From positions 5,305,001 through 5,369,000 of the forward strand of contig NZ_CP118574.1 of assembly GCF_028898845.1 (NCBI RefSeq): a stretch of DNA of 64,000 nucleotides, read 5' to 3'. This document shows positions 1-8,554 of this stretch, in pieces. Position numbers and translations under genes: made by a program. The notes beneath the pieces are model-generated. The model did no database searches and had not been told where the DNA came from. It saw only the letters and a program-made list of their open reading frames with translations. Each line of letters starts with the position of its first letter. Position 1 is the stretch's first letter. The DNA is from Streptomyces sp. WZ-12 (GTDB taxonomy: Bacteria > Actinomycetota > Actinomycetes > Streptomycetales > Streptomycetaceae).

Positions 1-162
1 GGTCAACGGGGCGCCGGCGGGGGCCGCCCGCAGCTCGTCCAACTCCCGCACCCGCGTCGCCAACGCCGTGCCCCGGGCCGCCACGACATCGGCCGGCAAC
101 GCCCTCCTCACCTCCAGGAGATGCCGCCGCAACCTGCGCTTTTCCTCGTGCTCAACGCTCAT
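1..162 (-). CDS. 5-formyltetrahydrofolate cyclo-ligase, N-terminal part (cut by window edge)
   Basis: Only the first 54 codons lie in the window. The peptide begins MSVEHEEKRRLRRHLLEVRR and continues with a stretch rich in Arg, Ala and Leu, the usual basic N-terminal helix of 5-formyl-THF cyclo-ligases (ATP-dependent conversion of 5-formyl-THF to 5,10-methenyl-THF). A GAGG lies 7 nt before the ATG at 162. An in-frame ATG at 186 is possible but has a poorer ribosome site. The gene is divergent from galU, the usual order in streptomycetes as I remember it. No catalytic motif is visible in this fragment, so the call rests on the N-terminus and the context. Confidence 0.6.
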   Translation of the reverse strand, partial: MSVEHEEKRRLRRHLLEVRRALPADVVAARGTALATRVRELDELRAAPAGAPLT

Positions 163-242
163 CGTGGGCCTCGCTCGGGCTCTCATGATCTCTTAACCGG
201 TCCCTCATCATCGGGCCGGTCGGGGCAGTTAGGGTGTCGCGC

Positions 243-1145
243 ATGACCCCATCGCATGCACGGATCAGCAAGGCTGTCATCCCCGCAGCAGGGCTCGGCA
301 CCCGGTTCCTGCCGGCGACCAAGGCCACCCCCAAGGAGATGCTGCCGGTCGTCGACAAGCCCGCCATCCAGTACGTGGTGGAGGAGGCGTCCGCGGCCGG
401 ACTCACCGACGTCCTGATGGTCACCGGTCGCAACAAGCGTCCCCTGGAAGACCACTTCGACCGTAATTACGAACTCGAAGAGGCCCTGCGCCGCAAGGGC
501 GACGGCTCCCGGCTCGCCAAGGTCCAGGAATCCAGCGACCTCGCGACCATCCACTACGTCCGCCAGGGCGACCCCAGGGGCCTGGGGCACGCCGTGCTGT
601 GCGCCGCGCCCCACGTGGGCGACGAGCCCTTCGCCGTCCTCCTGGGCGACGACCTCATCGACCCCCGCGACCCCCTGCTGCGCCGGATGATAGAGGTCCG
701 CGAGGAGCACGGCGGTTCGGTCATCGGCCTCATGGAGGTCGACCCGGGCAGCATCCACCTCTACGGCTGCGCGGCCGCGACCCCCACCGCCGACGACGAC
801 GTGGTCGCCGTCTCCGACCTCGTCGAGAAGCCCGAGCCGGCCGAGGCGCCCAGCAACCTCGCCATCATCGGCCGCTACCTCCTCGACCCGGCCGTCTTCG
901 AGGTGCTGCGCAAGACCACCCCCGGCCGCGGCGGCGAGATCCAGCTCACCGACGCCCTCCAGGAGTTGGCCGCCCACCCCGAACTCGGCGGCCCCGTGCA
1001 CGGCGTGGTCTTCAAGGGCCGCCGCTATGACACCGGTGACCGCGGCGACTATCTGCGTGCCATTGTCAGACTGGCATGCGAACGTGAGGACCTGGGCCCC
1101 GACTTCCGGGCCTGGCTGCGCAGTTACGTCACCGAGGAGATGTAG
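243..1145 (+). CDS. galU: UTP--glucose-1-phosphate uridylyltransferase
   Basis: Makes UDP-glucose from UTP and glucose-1-phosphate in the cytoplasm, feeding cell-wall and glycan synthesis. The nucleotidyltransferase signature AAGLGTRFLPATKATPKEML lies at the N-terminus, followed by VVDKPAIQYVVEEA and the sugar-binding VEKP motif near the middle. The length of 300 aa is normal for GalU. The start could be ATG 243 (AGGG 8 nt upstream) or GTG 234; the shorter form starts nearer the conserved ISKAVIPAAG block. It opens the run galU-glp-moaC-mogA, with only 4 nt before the next start. Confidence 0.95.
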   Translation: MTPSHARISKAVIPAAGLGTRFLPATKATPKEMLPVVDKPAIQYVVEEASAAGLTDVLMVTGRNKRPLEDHFDRNYELEEALRRKGDGSRLAKVQESSDLATIHYVRQGDPRGLGHAVLCAAPHVGDEPFAVLLGDDLIDPRDPLLRRMIEVREEHGGSVIGLMEVDPGSIHLYGCAAATPTADDDVVAVSDLVEKPEPAEAPSNLAIIGRYLLDPAVFEVLRKTTPGRGGEIQLTDALQELAAHPELGGPVHGVVFKGRRYDTGDRGDYLRAIVRLACEREDLGPDFRAWLRSYVTEEM

Positions 1146-1149
1146 GACG

Positions 1150-2469
1150 TTGAACGGCACCGACCAGACCCACCACCCGGACCGCGTCTGGTCGGTGGCC
1201 GCCCACCTCGACGACATCCTCGCGCGGATCCATCCGCCGGCCCCGGTCAAGCGGCAACTCCTCGACGCCCAGGGCTGCGTGCTCGCCGAGGACCTCACCG
1301 TCCCGCTGTCGCTACCGCCGTTCGACAACAGCTCCATGGACGGCTACGCGGTCCGCGCCGCCGACGTCGCGGCCGCCACCGAGGCGGCCCCGACCGCCCT
1401 CACCGTCCTCGGCGACGTCGCCGCCGGCAGCGGCGCGCTCCCCACCGTCGGCCCCGGACAGGCCGCCCGCATCATGACCGGCGCCCCGGTGCCGCCCGGC
1501 GCCGACGCGGTGGTCCCCGTCGAGTGGACCGACGGCGGCAGCGGCCGCGGACCGGCCGCCACCATGCGTGCCCACAGCGCCGCCCCGCAGGACGCCGCCG
1601 GCGAGGTGCGGGTGCACCACCCGGCCACCGCCGGCGCCCACATCCGCCGGGCCGGCAGCGACGCCCGCGCCGGCGAAGGGGCCCTGCCCGCCGGCACCGT
1701 CCTCGGCCCCACCCAGCTCGGCCTGCTCGCCGCCCTCGGCCTGGACGCCGTCACCGTCCACCGCCGCCCCCGGGTCGTAGTGCTCTCCACCGGCAGCGAA
1801 CTGGTCCCGCCCGGCGAGCCGTTGGGCCCCGGCCAGATCCACGACTCCAACAGCTTCCAGCTCACCGCCGCCGCCCGTGCCGCCGGCGCGCTCACCTACC
1901 GCGTCGGCGCCGTCGCGGACGACGCCGAGGCCCTGCGCGCCACCCTGGAGGACCAGTACGCCCGCGCCGACGTCCTGGTCACCAGCGGCGGCGTCAGCGT
2001 CGGCGCCTACGACGTGGTCAAGGAGACCCTGACCGACCTCGCCGCGGAGCACGGCCAAGTGGAGTTCCGCAAGCTGGCCATGCAGCCCGGCAAGCCCCAG
2101 GGCTTCGGCCTGATCGGCCCCGACCGCATCCCGCTGCTCGCCCTGCCCGGCAACCCCGTCAGCTCCTACGTCTCCTTCGAGCTGTTCGTCCGCCCCGTCA
2201 TCCGGACGCTGATGGGCCACCCCGAGGTGCACCGCCGCACCGTCCGGGCCCGCGTCACCGCGCCGCTGGGCTCCTCGCCCGCCGGCAAGCGGCAGTTCCT
2301 CCGCGGCTCCTACGACCCGGTGGCCGGCACGGTCGCCCCCGTCGGCGGCAGCGGCTCCCACCTCATCCGCGCCATGGCCCGGGCCGACGCCTTGATCGTC
2401 GTCCCCGAGGACGTCACCGAGGTCCCCGCCGACGCCACCGTCGACGTCATCCCGCTCGGCCCCTGCTGA
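1150..2469 (+). CDS. moeA: Molybdopterin molybdenumtransferase / gephyrin-like protein Glp
   Basis: A MoeA-family protein of 439 aa. It has the N-terminal MoeA domain ([14 protein letters not shown]), the central MPT-binding domain with [25 protein letters not shown], and a C-terminal beta domain. MoeA inserts molybdate into adenylylated molybdopterin. The start is taken as TTG 1150 because GAGGAG lies 9 nt upstream; an earlier start would run inside galU. In Corynebacterium the homologue Glp also joins the divisome and binds a membrane partner GlpR. The sepX/glpR homologue lies four genes downstream here, so a cell-division role is as likely as cofactor synthesis. Confidence 0.9.
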   Translation: MNGTDQTHHPDRVWSVAAHLDDILARIHPPAPVKRQLLDAQGCVLAEDLTVPLSLPPFDNSSMDGYAVRAADVAAATEAAPTALTVLGDVAAGSGALPTVGPGQAARIMTGAPVPPGADAVVPVEWTDGGSGRGPAATMRAHSAAPQDAAGEVRVHHPATAGAHIRRAGSDARAGEGALPAGTVLGPTQLGLLAALGLDAVTVHRRPRVVVLSTGSELVPPGEPLGPGQIHDSNSFQLTAAARAAGALTYRVGAVADDAEALRATLEDQYARADVLVTSGGVSVGAYDVVKETLTDLAAEHGQVEFRKLAMQPGKPQGFGLIGPDRIPLLALPGNPVSSYVSFELFVRPVIRTLMGHPEVHRRTVRARVTAPLGSSPAGKRQFLRGSYDPVAGTVAPVGGSGSHLIRAMARADALIVVPEDVTEVPADATVDVIPLGPC

Positions 2470-2573
2470 CGCCCGCCCGGAAGCACTCGTTCCGGGCAGC
2501 CCGTGGCGCGTCCCGTACCAGGCCCGGGGGTACGGTGTCGTCCCACAAGGCGGCAGTATGGACCGGGAGAACG

Positions 2574-3056
2574 ATGAGCAGCGGTCAGCAACACCTCACC
2601 CACCTCGACGCGGCCGGCGCGGCCCGCATGGTCGACGTCTCCGACAAGGACGTCACCGCCCGGACCGCCCGCGCCCGCGGCCGCGTCCTGGTGGCGCCGA
2701 GCGTCGTTGAGCTGCTGCGCGGCGAGGGCGTCCCCAAGGGCGACGCGCTGGCCACCGCCCGCATCGCCGGCATCATGGGCGCCAAGCGCACCCCCGACCT
2801 CATCCCGCTGTGCCACCCGCTGGCCGTCTCCGGGGTGAAGGTGGACCTCTCGGTCACCGACGAGGCCGTCGAGATCACCGCCACCGTCAAGACCACCGAC
2901 CGCACCGGTGTGGAGATGGAGGCCCTGACCGCGGTCTCGGTCGCCGCGCTCACCGTCGTCGACATGGTCAAGGCGGTAGACAAGGCCGCGGTGATCTCCG
3001 ACATCCGCGTCGAGGAGAAGACCGGCGGCAAGTCCGGTGACTGGGGCCGGTCGTGA
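2574..3056 (+). CDS. moaC: Cyclic pyranopterin monophosphate synthase MoaC
   Basis: Catalyses the MoaC step that yields cyclic pyranopterin monophosphate in molybdenum cofactor synthesis. The 160-aa product shows the family blocks [25 protein letters not shown] and [19 protein letters not shown]; the His of LCHPL and the Asp/Lys of MVKAVDK are the active-site positions. The start is ATG 2574, with GGGAG a few bases upstream. The gene ends in a GTGA overlap with mogA, implying translational coupling. Confidence 0.95.
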   Translation: MSSGQQHLTHLDAAGAARMVDVSDKDVTARTARARGRVLVAPSVVELLRGEGVPKGDALATARIAGIMGAKRTPDLIPLCHPLAVSGVKVDLSVTDEAVEITATVKTTDRTGVEMEALTAVSVAALTVVDMVKAVDKAAVISDIRVEEKTGGKSGDWGRS

Positions 3057-3553
3057 CCCCCGCCCGCGCCCTGGTCGTCACCGCCTCCAACCGCGCCGCC
3101 GCCGGCGTCTACGAGGACAAGGGCGGCCCGCTGCTCGTCGAGGGGCTGACCACGCTGGGCTTCGCGGTCGACGGCCCCCTGGTCGTCCCCGACGGCGACC
3201 CCGTCGAGGCCGCCCTGCGCGACGCCGTCGCCGCCGGCTACGACGTCGTCCTGACCACCGGCGGCACCGGCATCTCGCCCACCGACCGCACCCCTGAGGC
3301 CACCCGCCGCGTCCTGGACCACGAGGTCCCCGGCATCCCCGAGGCGATCCGCGCCGCCGGCCGGGCCAAGGTGCCCACCGCCGCGCTCTCCCGCGGCCTG
3401 GCCGGCGTCGCCGGCCGCACCCTGATCGTCAACCTCCCCGGCTCGACCGGTGGGGTCCGCGACGGCCTGGCCGTCCTCGCCGACCTGCTGCCGCACGCGG
3501 TCGACCAGATCCGCGGCGGCGACCACCCCAGACCCTCCGGGAGCCCGAGCTGA
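3053..3553 (+). CDS. mogA: Molybdopterin adenylyltransferase MogA/MoaB family
   Basis: A 166-aa MogA/MoaB-type protein that adenylylates molybdopterin before MoeA acts. The family motif [17 protein letters not shown] lies near residues 69-85, and [12 protein letters not shown] follows near the C-terminus. The GTG start overlaps the moaC stop by 4 bp. Together with moaC and moeA it forms the molybdopterin-maturation set, but moaA, moaD and moaE are not in this window. Confidence 0.92.
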   Translation: MTPARALVVTASNRAAAGVYEDKGGPLLVEGLTTLGFAVDGPLVVPDGDPVEAALRDAVAAGYDVVLTTGGTGISPTDRTPEATRRVLDHEVPGIPEAIRAAGRAKVPTAALSRGLAGVAGRTLIVNLPGSTGGVRDGLAVLADLLPHAVDQIRGGDHPRPSGSPS

Positions 3554-3567
3554 ACACGCCCTGGCCG

Positions 3568-4191
3568 GTGGTCCTGACGGACGGAGAGGTCTCCCTCCGC
3601 CCGATAAAACTGCGCGACCAACGCCCCTGGCGCGAGGTCAACCGCCGCAACCGCGACTGGCTGCGCCCCTGGGAGGCGACGGTCCCGCCCGCCCCACCCG
3701 GCATCCCGGTGCCGCACCGCCCCACCTTCCGGCAGATGGTCCGTCATCTGCGGGCCGAGGCGCACGCCGGCCGGATGCTGCCGTTCGTCATCGAATACCG
3801 CGGCCGGCTCGTCGGCCAGCTCACCGTCGCGGGCATCACATGGGGCTCGATGTGCTCGGGCCATATCGGTTACTGGGTCGACCGGGAAGTCGCCGGCCGC
3901 GGCGTGATGCCGACCGCCGTGGCGCTCGCCGTCGACCACTGTTTCGGCGCCGTCGGACTGCACCGCATCGAGGTCTGCATTCGGCCGGAAAACGCCCCCA
4001 GCCTCCGCGTCGTGGAGAAACTCGGCTTCCGCGCCGAAGGCATCCGCCCGCGCTACCTCCACATCGACGGCGCCTGGCGCGACCACGCGGTTTTCGCGCT
4101 CACCGCCGACGAAGCGCCCGAAGGGCTCCTCAACCGCTGGCACAGTCGGAAACCCGGCGCGCCCAACCGCTCCGACACATCCCACAAATAA
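3568..4191 (+). CDS. RimJ/RimL-type GNAT N-acetyltransferase
   Basis: A GNAT-fold acetyltransferase of the ribosomal-protein alanine acetyltransferase type. The acetyl-CoA region is visible as GYWVDREVAGRGVMPTAVAL, and the RimJ signature as HRIEVCIRPENAPSLRVVEKLGF. The first conventional start is GTG 3568, which has no ribosome site. A CTG at 3550 in the same frame has GGGAG 6 nt upstream, overlaps the mogA stop as CTGA and adds the six residues (M)NTPWPV; it may be the true start. The substrate is unknown. The position between mogA and sepX is part of the conserved neighbourhood. Confidence 0.85.
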   Translation: MVLTDGEVSLRPIKLRDQRPWREVNRRNRDWLRPWEATVPPAPPGIPVPHRPTFRQMVRHLRAEAHAGRMLPFVIEYRGRLVGQLTVAGITWGSMCSGHIGYWVDREVAGRGVMPTAVALAVDHCFGAVGLHRIEVCIRPENAPSLRVVEKLGFRAEGIRPRYLHIDGAWRDHAVFALTADEAPEGLLNRWHSRKPGAPNRSDTSHK

Positions 4192-4343
4192 AAAGCCTGT
4201 TCGAATTGCGTCGTCGAGCTCACCGCATTCACCACAACTCCATCGCAACAATCACAAAAAAAGTTCGAGATATCAGCCAGATCGTGCGACACACCGGCTC
4301 AATTGGCGGATGGCCCCGTGCAAACCCCTCTACCGTGTGAGTT
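4192..4343. promoter_or_regulatory. AT-richer leader before sepX
   Basis: This 152-bp spacer is clearly richer in A and T than its surroundings (runs such as AATAAAAAG and CACAAAAAAAG). It probably holds the sepX promoter. I could not fix convincing -35/-10 boxes. The sepX GTG has only a weak ribosome site (GTGTGAGTT just upstream). Confidence 0.35.
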
Positions 4344-5378
4344 GTGAGAAGCAGCGGCCTCATCTACGCAGTCATCGTCGGGGCCTGGGCCGCCTATTTG
4401 GTGCCGATGTGGCTCCGTAGGCAGGACGAGCTCAACGAGGCCCGTCCCACCGAGCGCTTCAGCACGGCCATCCGGCTCCTGTCCGGGCGCGCGGCCATGC
4501 AGCGCCGCTACGACAAGGAGCACGGGGTGCGCCCCGCCGACGATGCCGGCGACGAGCGGGACCCGGACGCCACGGACGAACCGGCCGGCGCCCGGTCCTT
4601 CGGCGACCCCGAACCGGCCCCGGCCCTCCGCGACGACACCCCCGCCCGCGCGCAGGCCGCCCCGCAGCGCCCCTCGCTCGCCGAGCGCACCAAGCGCGCC
4701 AAGGTCCTGGCCCGTCGCCGACGCACCATCACCGTGCTGTTCTTCGCCTTCACCGCCGGCGCGATCGCCGCGGCCGTCGGCGGCCTGGGCTTCCTCTGGG
4801 CCCCCGCCCTGCCGGCCGTGCTCCTGACCGTGTACATCGTTCATCTGCGCGCCCAGGAGCGCCGTCGCTTCACCTTCACCATGGACCAGCGCAAGGCGGA
4901 GGCGGCAGCGCAGCGGCTGCGGGAGGGCCGGCCCCGCCCTCACCAGGCGGCCGACCAGCCGCCCGCCGCCGACCACCAGCCCGACGCCCACGCTGACGTC
5001 GAGCCCGCCCCGGAACCGTCCCGCCCGGCGGCGCCCCCGCACGCCTCCGGCGCCCGCGCCCTCGTCGAGCAGACCGACCACGCCGAGTGGGTCGACCAGC
5101 AGCGCGAGCGCCCCCGTCCGGCCGCCGGTAGTTGGGAGCCCGTCCCGGTCCCGCTCCCCACCTACGTCACCGCCCCGGTCGCCCCGCGCGCCACCAGCCA
5201 CGTCGACCTGGACGCCGACGACGCCTGGAGCTCCGCCCGCTCCAGCTCCGTCACCGAGCGCCCGCGCCCCAACGGTTCGCAGGACCGCCCCACCCACCCG
5301 GGCCGCCGCGCCCGCGGCCGTACCCCGCTCTTCGACCAGTACGAGGACGAGGACCGCCCGCGCGCGGCAAACGAGTGA
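4344..5378 (+). CDS. sepX: Divisome membrane protein SepX/GlpR
   Basis: A 344-aa membrane protein. One N-terminal transmembrane helix (about residues 5-24, LIYAVIVGAWAAYLVPMWLR) is followed by a short conserved cytosolic block (RRQDELNEARPTERFSTAIR). Two more helices occupy about residues 130-172 (TITVLFFAFTAGAIAAAV and LPAVLLTVYIVHL), and the tail is long, charged and Pro/Ala-rich. This matches SepX of Streptomyces, which helps stabilise FtsZ rings and sporulation septa, and GlpR of corynebacteria, which binds Glp. The glp/moeA homologue upstream supports the pairing. The tail looks disordered and is the most variable part. Confidence 0.85.
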   Translation: MRSSGLIYAVIVGAWAAYLVPMWLRRQDELNEARPTERFSTAIRLLSGRAAMQRRYDKEHGVRPADDAGDERDPDATDEPAGARSFGDPEPAPALRDDTPARAQAAPQRPSLAERTKRAKVLARRRRTITVLFFAFTAGAIAAAVGGLGFLWAPALPAVLLTVYIVHLRAQERRRFTFTMDQRKAEAAAQRLREGRPRPHQAADQPPAADHQPDAHADVEPAPEPSRPAAPPHASGARALVEQTDHAEWVDQQRERPRPAAGSWEPVPVPLPTYVTAPVAPRATSHVDLDADDAWSSARSSSVTERPRPNGSQDRPTHPGRRARGRTPLFDQYEDEDRPRAANE

Positions 5379-5454
5379 GCCCCCTCGCACTGACCAGCGG
5401 CGGAAGCGATTTCCGAGCACGGCGAAGAGGATGCTAGAGTTTCACTCGTCGCAA

Positions 5455-5527
5455 GGGCCTGTGGCGCAGCTGGTAGCGCACCTCGTTCGCAACGAGGGGG
5501 TCAGGGGTTCGAGTCCCCTCAGGTCCA
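5455..5527 (+). tRNA. tRNA-Ala (anticodon CGC)
   Basis: A complete cloverleaf. Acceptor GGGCCTG (5455-5461) pairs with CAGGTCC (5520-5526) with one G-T pair. The D-arm is GCGC-AGCTGGTA-GCGC, the anticodon stem CCTCG/CGAGG holds loop TTCGCAA (anticodon CGC, reads GCG), and the T-arm is AGGGG-TTCGAGT-CCCCT. The discriminator is A5527 and no CCA end is encoded. Its 3' end is the apparent integration site of the island that follows: bases 5525-5527 are the first three of the attL repeat. Confidence 0.97.
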
Positions 5528-5550
5528 CTGCAACAGGGCCGTTCGCGGGT
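5525..5550. other. attL: 14-bp direct repeat plus inverted arm
   Basis: CCACTGCAACAGGG (5525-5538) starts in the last bases of tRNA-Ala and is repeated exactly at 25180-25193. Directly inside lies CCGTTCGCGGGT (5539-5550), whose inverse ACCCACGAACGG, with one mismatch, sits at 25167-25178 just inside the right repeat. Direct repeats outside and inverted arms inside are what attL and attR of a tyrosine-recombinase element would show. Confidence 0.7.
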
Positions 5551-5569
5551 TAAACCCCGAACTGTTCAT

Positions 5570-5608
5570 GAGATCCCGGTCAGACGGTCACCGTCTGACC
5601 GGGATCTC
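5570..5608. terminator. 39-bp near-perfect palindrome, probable terminator
   Basis: Two exact 19-bp arms (GAGATCCCGGTCAGACGGT and its reverse complement) surround a single central C at 5589. It lies 43 bp after the tRNA end, inside the island. It probably ends tRNA-Ala transcription in place of the displaced native terminator. There is no clear T-run, which is common in streptomycete terminators. A recombinase-binding palindrome is the main alternative. Confidence 0.6.
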
Positions 5609-5786
5609 GGCGTTTGAGCCTCTAGTTGTGTGAAAGTCAGCCTGTCGGGCCGCCGGGAAGTGCGGCGGTTCGTGTTGGATCGGACCGGGGGTTGGGATGC
5701 GGACATGCCGCGGGGACCGCAGGCATGGAGGCAGGCTCCTGCGGTCTGGCGACGTGTCGATTTTCAATTACGGGTCGGGGGCCTGC

Positions 5787-7553
5787 TCAAGGGCTGCGGC
5801 TTATCCCCACGGAACGGGAACGGGGCGTGACTGTTTCGTCGGCAGTCGGGTAGGGCGGAAGGGCGTCGTCGGCCCCGAGGGCGAGGCCCGTGACGGCGCT
5901 CTTCTTGCTGGCGGCCAGGTACTGCTCAAGCTCCTTGACGTTGTGAATCATGACGGTGATGGCGGACAGGAGGGTCTGGGCCACACGGCCCCGAGGCTGA
6001 CGCCTCTCACGTGCGTGCAAGGCGGAGTCGACAGACTTCAGACGTCCGTTGCCGCCCTCGATGTGTGCACGCAGCGTCTGGTAGGCCAGGGCCCAAGAAG
6101 GCGTCTGCCAGGGAAGTTCCTGCCGCATCCGGGGCATGACGTGTGCCTGCACGGTGACGGAGGACTGGCGGCAGCACTTGGGGCGGTCGCCGAGGGGAAG
6201 TTCGGGGGGCGTGACGGTGGGTCGATTGGCGGGGTGCGTGACGCGTGCCTTGTGGACGTCGAGGTCGATGACGACCGGCACGGGCCGCTTCTTCTTCGCT
6301 GTGCCGCCGCCCTCACGTTCTTGCGCCCAGGGGCAATTGAGCTTCGTGGCAGGGCAGGAGAACCGCTCGGTGCCGCGGTCGTCGAGGGTGTCCTTGCGGG
6401 TGAGCGCGTACGACTCGATCTCTTGCAGCTGCTCACGCAGTGGGATGCGCTCACGTTCGTTCTTGGCACTACGGATCTGCGAGTAGAGGTCGAGAAGTCG
6501 GCGCGGGGTGAGGGGGCAGAACAGTCGGCCCACTTTGGCGATGGCGCCCTGGTGGTAGTGCTCCGCCTTATCGGCGACCTGGGTCTTGCTGAAGTCGAGC
6601 ACCGGCAGGTAGCCGAGGGCCCGCACTGGCTGGTGGAAGTTCTCTGGCAGAAGCTTCGTGTACGCACGGTCTGCTGCTGTGAAGCCCCGGAGGTCGGTGA
6701 GCTGGGCCAAGATGGCGCTGATGTACTGCGCATGACGGTCCATGTCCTTCTCAGGTGTGTGCAGCACCATGCCGAGGATGAGCTGTGGGTAGCGCCCGGC
6801 CCGGTCCGGATCGGCATGAGCTGCGATGGCGAGGGTGGCGCTGAAGCCGAACTCCCGCTCTCCACCGCCCTTGTAATGCCAATTGGCGCTGACCTCCAGC
6901 GCGGAGCGCTTGCGTGTGTGGCGGTGGGCCCAGGTCGGAACGGCGGTGGTGTCGATCGCCGTATCGCCGCGCCAGTGGCGCATCAGGCCCTTGGCGAAGG
7001 CGATACGGACCGGGGCGGTGACCAGCCGGTTGGCGAGCTCTTCCAGGTGGCGAAGGGCCCGCTCTCCGCTCTTGCCGTTCCACTGCGCGGCGATTTTGCG
7101 GCCCTCGGCTCTGGGGAGTCGGCTGCGCCGTTGGTGCGGCGCCGCGTCCAGCAGCCGGTTCATGCGGGTCCAGGCGCGGTGGAAGCGGTTGTACAGCGCG
7201 TTGATTGCGTCTTGGTCCTCGATGTCGCAGGTAGGGATGGAGAGTTCGGTCCGCAGACGCTCACTGGTGCCGAAGGTGATGATCTCGAAGGCATCATCGA
7301 GATTGCTGCTGGCCCTCTCGTAGTTGGCGCAGGGCAGGCCGAGGAGGACCAGGCGGATGGGGTAGCCGGGCGGGCCCGGCAGCTCGGCGAACTGTGCTTC
7401 GATCAGGTCCACGACGCCGCTTTGGTGGAGGACCCGGCGGAGCTTCATGACCTTGCTGGAAGCCAGCTCGGACGGTTCGTATGAGTGCGGGTACGGGCGT
7501 CGCGGGCGTCCGTTGCCGGGCTGGTAGCGAGGATCGTCGGCAGGAGTCCTCAT
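5787..7553 (-). CDS. DDE-transposase-like protein, coupled to a recombinase gene
   Basis: A 588-aa protein with an RNase-H-like transposase layout. Candidate catalytic acids are D201 (GDTAIDTTAVPTW), D295 (GFTAADRAYTK) and E499 (RAHIEGGNGRLKS). Between the second D and the E is a long insertion with Cys residues near 400, 407, 460 and 461, perhaps a zinc knuckle. The first 30 residues are basic and Pro-rich. The start ATG overlaps the stop of the tyrosine-recombinase gene (ATGA), so the two proteins are made together. It resembles IS transposases in the C-terminal E block but I cannot place it in a named IS family, and no IS-type terminal repeats were found close to the gene. It may be a working part of the island's integration machinery. 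Confidence 0.6.
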   Translation of the reverse strand: MRTPADDPRYQPGNGRPRRPYPHSYEPSELASSKVMKLRRVLHQSGVVDLIEAQFAELPGPPGYPIRLVLLGLPCANYERASSNLDDAFEIITFGTSERLRTELSIPTCDIEDQDAINALYNRFHRAWTRMNRLLDAAPHQRRSRLPRAEGRKIAAQWNGKSGERALRHLEELANRLVTAPVRIAFAKGLMRHWRGDTAIDTTAVPTWAHRHTRKRSALEVSANWHYKGGGEREFGFSATLAIAAHADPDRAGRYPQLILGMVLHTPEKDMDRHAQYISAILAQLTDLRGFTAADRAYTKLLPENFHQPVRALGYLPVLDFSKTQVADKAEHYHQGAIAKVGRLFCPLTPRRLLDLYSQIRSAKNERERIPLREQLQEIESYALTRKDTLDDRGTERFSCPATKLNCPWAQEREGGGTAKKKRPVPVVIDLDVHKARVTHPANRPTVTPPELPLGDRPKCCRQSSVTVQAHVMPRMRQELPWQTPSWALAYQTLRAHIEGGNGRLKSVDSALHARERRQPRGRVAQTLLSAITVMIHNVKELEQYLAASKKSAVTGLALGADDALPPYPTADETVTPRSRSVGISRSP

Positions 7554-8461
7554 GCGGAGCCCCGCAGCATGCGGGTGGCGGCCGCAGCGGTCAGTGGTGG
7601 GACCGATGCCCGGTAAGGGGCCAATGCAGCGGTCGACTTCATACCGGCCGCGCTGGCGATCACATCCTCAGGGACGCGCTGTCGCAGCAGCTCCACGATC
7701 CAGGTGCTGCGCAGCCGTGCCAGTTTCAGGGCGGGCAGGCCGGAAGAGCCCTTGAGGTTTCGCTTGGCCCAGTTGGAGATGCCGTTCTTCGGGGCGGCGG
7801 TTTGGCGCTGGGGCAGGAACAGGAAACCGTCGCCGGCCGCGCGGGCCCGCGCGGCGAGGACTTCCTCCCACATTGCCCGGCAGACGACCAGACGGTCACT
7901 GCCTGGTGCTGCGACGACGACCGCCTCGGACGGCAGTACGGTGACGTCGGTGCCACGCGTGGCCAGCACCTCGCGGCGGGTGAGGCCGCACCCCGCGCCG
8001 AGCGCCAGCAGGGCCACCGCACTTCCGCCGATGGCGGATGTCGGGGGCAAGGTTCTGGCCCACATCAGGTAGCGGGCGAGTTCCGGCGGCGTGTAAGGGG
8101 TGGCGCGCTGTCGTTTGGCGCTCATCCGGGGGGTGGGCTGCTGGCCGTACTCCAGCCACAACAGTGCCTCACGGATGCGCAGCAGGATGCTTCGGTACGT
8201 CTGGACCGAGTTGCCCTCCAGATCCGTCAGTGCGAGCAGGAATCTGGTCATCGTCTCGGGCGCCAGCCAGACCAGTGGGTCGCGGGCGATGCCGACGCGC
8301 TCGGCGTACACAGCCAGCCCGGAGAGCACAGGCATCAGCCTGTGCACCGGGTACGGGACGGAGTCGCAGGTCGCGGCGGCCACCATGCGGACGCCGTCGG
8401 CGACCAGAGGCCACTCCGCCGGCTCTTCCGACGGCCGGTAATCGACGATCGTGCCGCTCAT
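7550..8461 (-). CDS. Tyrosine-recombinase-like integrase with atypical active site
   Basis: A 303-aa protein with a core-binding region (about residues 40-110) and a C-terminal tyrosine-recombinase fold. The Arg of box I is in GLTRREVLATRGTDV (about R162/R163), the second Arg in LARLRSTW (R251), and the nucleophile is probably Y283 in ALAPYRA. The His expected three residues before the second Arg is Ala (A248), and the His/Trp of the LGH motif is Met (M274). The enzyme is therefore either degenerate or a divergent family. ATG 8461 has GGAG upstream. It lies close to attL, the usual place for an island integrase, and is coupled to the DDE gene downstream. Confidence 0.6.
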   Translation of the reverse strand: MSGTIVDYRPSEEPAEWPLVADGVRMVAAATCDSVPYPVHRLMPVLSGLAVYAERVGIARDPLVWLAPETMTRFLLALTDLEGNSVQTYRSILLRIREALLWLEYGQQPTPRMSAKRQRATPYTPPELARYLMWARTLPPTSAIGGSAVALLALGAGCGLTRREVLATRGTDVTVLPSEAVVVAAPGSDRLVVCRAMWEEVLAARARAAGDGFLFLPQRQTAAPKNGISNWAKRNLKGSSGLPALKLARLRSTWIVELLRQRVPEDVIASAAGMKSTAALAPYRASVPPLTAAAATRMLRGSA

Positions 8462-8554
8462 CTCCGTCTCCAAAGGGACACACCACGAGTAATGGCTACA
8501 CAAATCGCCGCTTGTGTCGTGAGTGTGCACTTCGACCGTCAGGAGCGCATTCCG

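Noticed and set aside
1027..1149. Upstream extension of the moeA frame into galU
   Set aside because: It would overlap galU by more than 100 bp in another frame, while TTG 1150 has a good ribosome site at the right distance and begins the conserved protein.
183..1337. Long open frame opposite galU
   Set aside because: It mirrors the GC-rich codon pattern of galU on the other strand, has low-complexity Gly/Val/Asp content and no ribosome site. The same applies to the long frames opposite the Tricorn-like gene (38424-41939), the glycosyltransferase (25268-26557), the symporter, and the ABC-F region (56018-59398).
5715..5746. 9-bp inverted repeat GACCGCAGG/CCTGCGGTC as a transposon end
   Set aside because: Both arms lie on the same side of the transposase-like gene and no copy was found on the other side, so it is not a terminal repeat pair.
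5697..7484. 595-aa open frame on the plus strand opposite the DDE-transposase-like gene
   Set aside because: No domain is recognisable, whereas the minus-strand protein shows clear D/D/E blocks and coupling with its neighbour.
7481..8554. N-terminal extension of the XRE regulator frame
   Set aside because: The upstream 350 codons lie opposite the recombinase gene and show no domain; the HTH protein has its own ribosome site at 8541-8545.
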